Part shown: positions 57,949 to 64,000 of the stretch, piece by piece | How positions within the stretch are numbered: position 1 is the stretch's first letter | Layout of the letters: each line of letters begins with the position of its first letter | NCBI RefSeq assembly: GCF_030150155.1 | Contig: NZ_JASLGR010000034.1 | Coordinates: 1-64,000, forward strand | Direction of reading: 5' to 3' | From: Nocardioides sp. | GTDB taxonomy: Bacteria; Actinomycetota; Actinomycetes; Propionibacteriales; Nocardioidaceae | DNA: 64,000 bases | The notes under the pieces: generated by a model | What the model was told of the DNA's origin: nothing | The model's input: the letters and a program-made list of their open reading frames with translations, nothing else | Databases searched by the model: none | Translations under genes and position numbers: made by a program

Positions 57949-60900
57949 GGCAGGTTCACCACCGCGAGGTCGTCCCAGGAGACCGCGATCGGGCTGTTCC
58001 CGACGGTCGGCGAGTAGGACTTCAGGGAGATCGCACCGGCGACCTGGTCGGCCGCGGTGGAGTCGGTCCGGGTGTAGGTCCAGGCACTCGGCTCGGCGGT
58101 GCCGGCCTTCCAGATCTTCACCCGCAGCGTGGTGGGGCTGGTGCCCTGGGCCTGGAAGCGGACCTGCACCCGCTCGCCCGCCGCGACCGTGATGCCCGGG
58201 ACCGTGCTGGCTCCGACCAGGGCGGTGTTGTCGGCCAGCAGGTGGACGCCGACGGTGCCGTCCGGGTTGAACCGCACCCGGGCGGCGTACCCGGTGGCGC
58301 TGCCCTGGCGGGCTCCGACGTAGGCGAAGACGTAGTTGCTGCCCGGCAGCTTGTCGAGCCCGACGCTGGCGGTCACGTCGACGTCGCGGGCGGCGACGGC
58401 GTTGAGCCGCGACTCGTCGGTGATCCCGGCCGGCAGGGACTGGAGTCCGAGCCCGCCGGCGACGGAGAACCGGCTCGCGGTCCCGACCGAGGTCCAGGCC
58501 CCACCATTGTCGGCCGTGCCCCAGCCACCGCTCGCGCTGCGACCGAAGCTGTCGGCCGCGACCGTCGGGTCGGTCGGGGCGGCGACGGTGACGTCGTGAC
58601 TGACGGTGCCGTGAGCCCCGGAGTCGTCGGTGACGTCGAGGGTGACCGTGTAGGTGCCGTCGGCGGCGTACGTGTGGCTGGCGGTGGCCCCGGTGGAACT
58701 CGAACCGTCACCGAAGTCCCAGGCGTAGGCGGTGACCGAGCCGTCGGGGTCTGCCGAGGCAGAGCCGTCCACGGCCACGGTCCGGCCCGTCGGGGTGGCG
58801 GTGAACGCTGCCGTTGGTGCCTGGTTGGCAACCGCCGTCACCTGGTGGGTGACAGTCCCGGTGCCCCCGCGGTTGTCGGTGACGGTCAGGGTCACGGTGT
58901 ACGTCCCGGCAGCGGCGTACGTGTGCGTCGGGGTGGCCCCGGTGGCACTCGAACCGTCACCGAAGTCCCAGGCGTACGACGCGATCGAGCCGTCAGGATC
59001 GGCCGACCCGGACCCGTCGAAGGTGCCGGCGAGCTGAGCCATCGACGACGTGAACGCCGCGGTCGGGAGCTGGTTGGGCGCCTGCCCGGTGGAGCCGAGG
59101 GTGTAGTGCGAGGACACCGTGGCGGCGTCCAGCACCGTCGGGTAGACCGCGACCTCGGCGATGGTGCCAGCGAGGTAGTTCGAGCTCGACCCCCAGGTGA
59201 CGTCGCCCCCGATCCGCCAGTAGCCGGTCGTGCCCTCGGCCTGCGAGGCGGCGTTGGTGCCCTGCAGGACGCCGTCGAGGTAGAGCCTCATCCCGCCGGG
59301 GCCCTGCGAAGCGACCACCTGGTGCCAGGCGCCGTCGTTGTACGAGCCGGTCGTGGTGATCGTGTTCGTGCCACCGTTGTAGATCCCGTAGACGACCTTG
59401 CCGTCGTTGGTCAGATAGACGTGCCGGTCGTAGTTGCTGGAGTTCCCGGTGGCAGCGTTGCCGAAGCCGATGATCTTGCCGCCACTCGTGCTGGTGGTCT
59501 TGAACCACGCCTCCAGGGTGTAGACCTGCGGGCTGGAGAAGGTGATGTTCGAGGCACCGCTGGAGCCCTGGGTGCCGGCGAACGTGACCCCGGCACTCGT
59601 GCTGGCTGCGACGCCTGCGAGCGGACCGGCCTGAGCGCGGGTGTAGGAACCCGACAGGGTGCCGCCGATCCCACCACTCTGCGAGGAGTCGGCCACAGCG
59701 CTGCCCGAGGGCTCGGCGAAGCGCCAGTACAGGTCGGGGTCGGCCTGATAGACGGCCTTGCCGTAGGCGTCGGTCGGTGCGGCCGGAGCCGTGGTGCTGC
59801 GCCCGGAGTCGGTGTAGTGCTGCCGCACCGTCTCCGTCGACAGCGCCGTCGGGTAGACCGCCACGTCGTCGATCGAGCCGTTGAAGTAGTTGCTGGTCGG
59901 CTGCGAGGTCCAGCCGTTGAGGTTGTCCCCACCGATGTGCCAGTAGCCCGCATAGGCCTGGCCGGTGGTGACGTCGGACCGACGCGCGACCCGGACCCCA
60001 TCGACGTACAACGCCATCCCGGCCGAGGACATCTCCGCGACCACGTGGTGCCAGGCGTTGTCGTTGTACGACGCCGGCGAGGTCAGCGTGCTGACCGTGT
60101 TGTTGTAGACCCCGAAGATCAGCTTGCCCGCGTTCGTCATGTAGACGTGCCGGTCATAGCTGCCCGACGTCCCCGTCGAGGCGTTGCCGAAGCCGACGAT
60201 CTTGCCGCCGCGCGTGGTGGCGGTCTTGAACCAGGCCTCGACGCTGAACGTGTCGGGTCCGGTGACAGCGGCGTCGGTGTTGTTCGCGACGCCGGTTGAG
60301 TCTCCGCTGAAGGTCGAGGCACCGTCGGTGTCGCCGGTGATCGCGCCCGGGGACGTCCATCCCGTCCCGGTGCCGCGGGTCAGGTCACTGACCCCGCCCC
60401 AGTCGTAGGAGGTGGTGCCGGTGCCCTCGCCCAGCCGCCAGTAGTGGTCGGGCGACGCGGCCAGGACATCGCTGGCGTACGTCGACAGCGTGCCGCTGGA
60501 GGCCACCGTCACGGTGATCCAGTCCGACATGGCGGTGTTGCCGTACGGGTCGGAGGCGACCACGCGGTAGCGCTGGCTGGAGCCCGGGGTGAGGCCGGTG
60601 TCGATGTACTTGTTGACCGGCATCTGCCAGAAGTGTGCGGTGACGGTGTTCTGGTAGATCGGCGGGTCGTTGGTCGAGGACCGGTAGAGCTTGTAGGTGA
60701 TGGTGGCGTTGTCCGGGTCCGGGTTGCCCGGCCAGGTCAGACGCACCGCTCCCCCGGCGACCGAGAGCGCCGTCAGGTTGAAGTTGGCGCTCTTCAGGGT
60801 CGGGCCGACCTTGTTCGGCGCGATCCCGGCCCGGGCGAAGCGGACCAGACCCTGCTGGGCGACGTTGCCGACCTTGGGGAACTCACCGCCGTAGAGCACG

Positions 60901-62171
60901 TAGTCGGAGTTGCCGGTGACGGTCCACACCGCCTGGCCCTTGCCGGTGTAGGTGCCGGTCGCCCAGACCGGGTACCAGTCCAGGAACTCCGGGCGCGGCT
61001 GGCCGGCGTGGTCGGGGTAGCCGTAGATGTCGGCGGTGTTGGTGCCGCGCACGTCGTTGGTCACCGCGGTGGAGTGGTGGTACGTCCACGGGTTCGTCTG
61101 TGGGAAGCCGCCGGAGTTACCGCAGTAGTGCTTGTGGCTGGCCTCGTAGACGACGTTGCCGACCGGGTAGGCGCTGTAGGTGTCGCCGTGGCAGTCCTCG
61201 ATCCAGCGCATCGTGCCAGTCGCCCAGTCGGCGCTGAACGCGCCTTCCATGTTGCCGCCGCCACCGAAGTGATAGCCCGAGCCGTAGAAGTTGGTGCCGT
61301 CAGTCTCCAAGGAGAGGACTCCGGACTGGGTGCCGGCGTCACGCACCTGGGTGTTGACCGGCAGGGAGAGCAGGGCCGAGCTGGTCAGGTCCAGCCGCGC
61401 CAGGCCGTAGCCCGGCGTCGAGGAGCCGTTGACGCTGGTGAAGCTGCCCGCGATCACGACCTGGGAGCCATCGGGCGACATCGCCATGTCCTGCACCGAG
61501 CCGTCACTCATCGTCGGGTTGAACGGCAGCAGGGTGGCCGCGGGAGCCGAGCTCACCGCGGCGACATTGACCCGGGTGGTGTTGTTCACGACACCGAAGG
61601 CGCCCCCCAGCACGACGGTCGAGTTGCTCGCCGCAACACTGTTGACCGTGCTGTTCGGCGTCGGCTTCCAGGCAGTGAGGGCACCGGTGGTGAGGTCGAA
61701 CTGGGCGGCCCGGTAGCGGGCGGTGCCGTTGACGCTGGTGAAGCTGCCGACGACGTACAGCTTGGTGCCGTCGGGCGAGACCGCGAGGTCCTTGACCTGA
61801 GCGTTGAAGCTCGGCGCGAAGGTCGTGATCAGGTCACCAGTGGTGAGGTTGTAGGCCAGGAAGTTCGAGCGCGGGACCAGGTTCGTGCCCGCAGCAGCAC
61901 CGGCAGGACGCGCGTTAGCGAACTCACCGCCGACGTAGACCGTGTTCCCGACGATCAGCTGCTTCCACACCACCCCGTCGATCTGGACGGTGGGCAGCGG
62001 GTCGGCCGAGACGGTGGCCGGGAGGCTGGTGTCGGCCGGAGCCGTATCGGCCTGGGCGGCCGGCACACCGAGGCCGACCAGCCCGACGGCGGCCAGTCCG
62101 GCAGTGGCCAGGGTGAGTGCCACCGTGGCGGCCAGGGTGCGGGGGCGATGAGGTGCTCGGAAGAGGTGCAT
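57945..62171 (-). CDS. Large secreted surface protein with beta-propeller, LamG and PKD domains
   Basis: A 1408-residue exported protein. After the signal (LAATVALTLATAGLAAVGLV), residues about 60-440 form propeller-like repeats (VYVGGEFANA, VVGSFTSVNGTARY, VIAGSFTSVNGSS). A fibronectin-III-like part follows at about 470-570 (GGAVRLTWPGNPDPDNATIT). Two LamG-like domains at about 575-790 and 800-1020 are near copies (SYDRHVYMTNAGKLIFGVYN, NYDRHVYLTNDGKVVYGIYN). Two PKD domains at about 1035-1200 carry YAWDFGDGSSATGAT and YAWDFGDGSSSTGAT. A C-terminal sandwich of about 190 residues ends the protein. It is probably an adhesin or polymer-binding surface protein. AGAAGGA precedes the ATG. Confidence 0.85.
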   Translation of the reverse strand: MHLFRAPHRPRTLAATVALTLATAGLAAVGLVGLGVPAAQADTAPADTSLPATVSADPLPTVQIDGVVWKQLIVGNTVYVGGEFANARPAGAAAGTNLVPRSNFLAYNLTTGDLITTFAPSFNAQVKDLAVSPDGTKLYVVGSFTSVNGTARYRAAQFDLTTGALTAWKPTPNSTVNSVAASNSTVVLGGAFGVVNNTTRVNVAAVSSAPAATLLPFNPTMSDGSVQDMAMSPDGSQVVIAGSFTSVNGSSTPGYGLARLDLTSSALLSLPVNTQVRDAGTQSGVLSLETDGTNFYGSGYHFGGGGNMEGAFSADWATGTMRWIEDCHGDTYSAYPVGNVVYEASHKHYCGNSGGFPQTNPWTYHHSTAVTNDVRGTNTADIYGYPDHAGQPRPEFLDWYPVWATGTYTGKGQAVWTVTGNSDYVLYGGEFPKVGNVAQQGLVRFARAGIAPNKVGPTLKSANFNLTALSVAGGAVRLTWPGNPDPDNATITYKLYRSSTNDPPIYQNTVTAHFWQMPVNKYIDTGLTPGSSQRYRVVASDPYGNTAMSDWITVTVASSGTLSTYASDVLAASPDHYWRLGEGTGTTSYDWGGVSDLTRGTGTGWTSPGAITGDTDGASTFSGDSTGVANNTDAAVTGPDTFSVEAWFKTATTRGGKIVGFGNASTGTSGSYDRHVYMTNAGKLIFGVYNNTVSTLTSPASYNDNAWHHVVAEMSSAGMALYVDGVRVARRSDVTTGQAYAGYWHIGGDNLNGWTSQPTSNYFNGSIDDVAVYPTALSTETVRQHYTDSGRSTTAPAAPTDAYGKAVYQADPDLYWRFAEPSGSAVADSSQSGGIGGTLSGSYTRAQAGPLAGVAASTSAGVTFAGTQGSSGASNITFSSPQVYTLEAWFKTTSTSGGKIIGFGNAATGNSSNYDRHVYLTNDGKVVYGIYNGGTNTITTTGSYNDGAWHQVVASQGPGGMRLYLDGVLQGTNAASQAEGTTGYWRIGGDVTWGSSSNYLAGTIAEVAVYPTVLDAATVSSHYTLGSTGQAPNQLPTAAFTSSMAQLAGTFDGSGSADPDGSIASYAWDFGDGSSATGATPTHTYAAAGTYTVTLTVTDNRGGTGTVTHQVTAVANQAPTAAFTATPTGRTVAVDGSASADPDGSVTAYAWDFGDGSSSTGATASHTYAADGTYTVTLDVTDDSGAHGTVSHDVTVAAPTDPTVAADSFGRSASGGWGTADNGGAWTSVGTASRFSVAGGLGLQSLPAGITDESRLNAVAARDVDVTASVGLDKLPGSNYVFAYVGARQGSATGYAARVRFNPDGTVGVHLLADNTALVGASTVPGITVAAGERVQVRFQAQGTSPTTLRVKIWKAGTAEPSAWTYTRTDSTAADQVAGAISLKSYSPTVGNSPIAVSWDDLAVVNLP
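58575..60270. repeat. Internal duplications encoding paired PKD and LamG domains
   Basis: PKD-coding segments at about 58,575-58,800 and 58,811-59,040, and LamG-coding segments at about 59,100-59,540 and 59,820-60,270, are similar pairs at nucleotide and protein level. Local tandem duplication is the simplest explanation. Confidence 0.7.
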
Positions 62172-62213
62172 GCGCGCGAATCCTTCTGGAGGGCGAGTCA
62201 AGGAGTCAGTGAG

Positions 62214-62873
62214 TCAGCGAGCCGACGGAGCCGGACCCTGGAAGGGCACGACCGTGCTGGTCGCGCCGAGGTCCACCTCGACCCGCAGCGGGGCCGTGGC
62301 GCCGGCAGGACGCCGGAAGACGTAGGTGCCCTGGGCCGAAGCGTGGGCGCCAATGCGCACCGCCACCGGCGTGGAGGCGGAGGTGGTCTCCACGGCGGGC
62401 GTCCGAGCACGACCGACGAAGAGATTGACCACGGCCCCGGCCACCGTGACCGGGGACGCGCTCTGGTTGGTCACCGTGACGGTGACGACGTACGACGCTC
62501 CCGAGGTCTCCCCCGGCAGCTTGCTGGTGACGTTCTTCTCCTGCAGCGACGCCACCCGTACGACGACACCGGGCCGCGCCTTCGCGACGGCGTCGAGGGC
62601 GACCGGGGCCGCGGTCGGGTGAGGCTGGGCCACGGCAGGCTGGGCCTGCCCGACCGGCTCCGCCACGACGGTCGGCTTGGCCGTCGGAGTCGGCTGGGCG
62701 ATCGGGGGCCGGGAGGCGACCGCCGCGGCAGGTGAGACGCCCCGAGCGGGCGTGTGGCCGGCACTGACCGTGGTGTGGTGGTTCTGCACGATCAGGACCA
62801 GCGCAGCGATGATCGCCAGGCCGATGAAGGCTGCGGCGCTCGCGGCGAAGGTGGTCGAACGGCGACCGATCAT
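62214..62873 (-). CDS. Membrane-anchored extracellular protein, unknown function
   Basis: A 219-residue protein with a short cytoplasmic N-terminus, one membrane helix at about residues 8-30 (TTFAASAAAFIGLAIIAALVLIV, read in parts), a Pro/Ala/Thr-rich linker and a C-terminal beta-sandwich of about 110 residues (VVVRVASLQEKNVTSKLPG, then SYVVTVTVTNQSASPVTVAG). The end domain resembles DUF4352-like beta-sandwiches, without a firm match. The ATG at 62873 has AAGGGG about eight bases upstream. It lies 42 bases before the large LamG/PKD gene and probably shares its transcript. Confidence 0.65.
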   Translation of the reverse strand: MIGRRSTTFAASAAAFIGLAIIAALVLIVQNHHTTVSAGHTPARGVSPAAAVASRPPIAQPTPTAKPTVVAEPVGQAQPAVAQPHPTAAPVALDAVAKARPGVVVRVASLQEKNVTSKLPGETSGASYVVTVTVTNQSASPVTVAGAVVNLFVGRARTPAVETTSASTPVAVRIGAHASAQGTYVFRRPAGATAPLRVEVDLGATSTVVPFQGPAPSAR

Positions 62874-63043
62874 TGGGTGTCCCCTTGGTGCGTCGGGGAG
62901 TCGACTGTCCCCGAGTGACTCCACTTCAGACCTTCGGACCGAGCGCCCGGGCCTGGGCCGAAACCGCCAGGGGGTTCCCCCAAATTGAGCACGTCGCCGT
63001 CGGGAGGCCCCGGCCCCACGCGGCGGCCCGACAGACTCGGCGC

Positions 63044-64000
63044 GTGACGTTGAAGAGCACGGCCGAGACCTCTGCGGCCTCACCGACGCCGCCGGCGCCG
63101 AGCTCACCGGCCTCACCCGCGGCATCGCCCTCCCCCGGCCGCCAGCGCAGCCCGCTGCGCGCCGTCGGCTCCACCGCGGTCGCCAAGGTGCTCGTGATGG
63201 GCCTGTCGGGGGCGCTCGGGATCGTCACCAGCCGGCTGATCATCAGCCACTTCGGCGTCGACGCCTATGCGCAGTACGGGCTGCTCGGCACCCTGCCCGC
63301 CCTGATGCCCTTCGCCGACCTCGGCATCTCCGCGGCGGTGCTCAACGTCATCGCGGGCTCCGAGGACCCCCGGCGCGACGTGCTGGTGCGTCGGATCCTC
63401 ACCAGCGCACTGCGCCTGATGCTGGTCTCCGGTGCCGTGATCGCCCTGATCGGGCTGGCCGTCGGCCTGCTCGGCTGGTGGCCCGCAGCGCTGGGTGACG
63501 GCCTCCAGCCCGGCGGCGGCACCGTCGCCTCGCTGTGCGTGATGCTGTTCGGGCTTGCGCTGCCGCTCTCGATCGGGCCGCGGATTCTGGTCGCCCTGGG
63601 ACGCAACCCGCTCCAGATCGCCACCCAGGCGATGGTCTCGCCGTTCATGCTCGGCTCGATCGGCCTGGTGATCGTGCTCGGCGTGCACGCCGGCAGCTAC
63701 CTGGCGATCTTCTCCTACCTGGCCTCGGCGCTGGTCTCGCTGACCTGCCTGGTGCTGGGCGCGCGGCTGCTGCGCCCCCAGGTCGGTGCGGCGATCGCCG
63801 ACGTCCCCCGGCTGCGCGAGGTGCCCGGCGTACGGGTGATGGACGTGGCCTGGCCGATGCTGGTGCAGATGCTGGCCCTGCCGGTGGCGATGCAGACCGA
63901 CCGGCTGCTGCTCAGCCACGCCGCCGGGTCCGACACCCTGGCGCAGTACAACCTCGGCTCGCAGCTCTTCGCCCTCGTCCTGCAGACCATCTCGGCCGCG
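63044..64000 (+). CDS. Polysaccharide flippase (Wzx/MATE-like), cut by the window end
   Basis: The first 319 residues are visible, with no stop before 64000. After a disordered Pro/Ala/Ser N-terminus of about 35 residues, at least eight helices follow: about KVLVMGLSGALGIVTSRLII, then FADLGISAAVLNVIAG, LMLVSGAVIALIGLAVGLLG, SLCVMLFGLALPLSIGPRI, MVSPFMLGSIGLVIVLGV, YLASALVSLTCLVLGARL and WPMLVQMLALPVAMQTDRLL. This is the Wzx/MOP flippase pattern. It should move lipid-linked repeat units across the membrane. The GTG at 63044 is preceded by CAGACT at six bases, a possible leaderless -10. The gene is partial. Confidence 0.82.
   Translation, partial: MTLKSTAETSAASPTPPAPSSPASPAASPSPGRQRSPLRAVGSTAVAKVLVMGLSGALGIVTSRLIISHFGVDAYAQYGLLGTLPALMPFADLGISAAVLNVIAGSEDPRRDVLVRRILTSALRLMLVSGAVIALIGLAVGLLGWWPAALGDGLQPGGGTVASLCVMLFGLALPLSIGPRILVALGRNPLQIATQAMVSPFMLGSIGLVIVLGVHAGSYLAIFSYLASALVSLTCLVLGARLLRPQVGAAIADVPRLREVPGVRVMDVAWPMLVQMLALPVAMQTDRLLLSHAAGSDTLAQYNLGSQLFALVLQTISAA

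Noticed and set aside
57936..62735. Two long plus-strand frames (787 and 763 codons)
   Set aside because: Both are antisense shadows of the LamG/PKD gene and the small anchored protein gene.
1..64000. tRNA, rRNA, CRISPR arrays or riboswitches
   Set aside because: I saw no tRNA T-loop signatures, no rRNA, no regularly spaced repeats beyond coding repeats, and no recognisable riboswitch core.

Overview
The window is high-GC DNA with bidirectionally packed genes, four-base stop/start overlaps, frequent GTG/TTG starts and many leaderless promoters (TANNNT, six or seven bases, then the start codon). Gene content fits an actinobacterium: a DUF222-HNH (13E12-type) gene, SigE-family and ECF41 sigma factors, a CseC-like kinase, an LCP protein and a DUF5302 protein. 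My best guess is Nocardioidaceae, near Nocardioides. That is inference from gene content and style; no rRNA or tRNA gene is visible to test it.

Bases 1-16,600 look like ordinary chromosome: a YdeI-like protein, a DUF3054 membrane protein, an HTH regulator, an NAD(P)-binding epimerase, a very large secreted subtilase-like protein whose catalytic Asp and His look replaced, a SigE-family sigma factor with a putative anti-sigma factor, a CseB/CseC-like two-component pair, an acyl-CoA ligase, DUF222-HNH and an SDR. Bases 16,650-33,840 are an accessory stretch of visibly lower GC. It holds a secreted four-cysteine peptide with an ABC transporter (bacteriocin-like cassette), an ECF41 sigma factor with its carboxymuconolactone-decarboxylase partner, YefM/YoeB, a wHTH-MNT/HEPN pair, an RTX-repeat secreted protein, an XRE-ImmA regulator pair, a DUF2185 immunity-like gene, and a small operon (sigma factor, membrane partner, Tat-type peptide, Cys/His-rich protein). 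That operon lies between an intact mazG and a decayed partial mazG copy. An 18-base palindrome, TTGTCAC-N4-GTGACAA, occurs upstream of both the bacteriocin-like cassette and this operon.

Bases 33,843-40,220 return to housekeeping: mazG, a DUF4916 NUDIX gene with a leaderless micro-ORF, mfd, an M15 peptidase lipoprotein and a lytic transglycosylase. Bases 40,267-50,435 are an unusual pst locus in the order pstC, pstA, membrane-anchored PstS, a 919-residue surface protein, a sortase-fold membrane protein lacking the catalytic His and Cys, a second PstS with a C-terminal beta domain, then pstB. A PHO-box-like sequence precedes pstC. I consider this locus the best candidate for an undescribed system.

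Bases 50,565 to the end form an exopolysaccharide/cell-envelope cluster: LCP ligase, CDP-alcohol phosphotransferase, LMW tyrosine phosphatase, Wzz/BY-kinase, O-antigen polymerase-like protein, two glycosyltransferases, a 1408-residue LamG/PKD surface protein, a small anchored protein and a flippase cut by the window end. A perfect 15-base inverted repeat sits in the divergent phosphatase/kinase promoter region.
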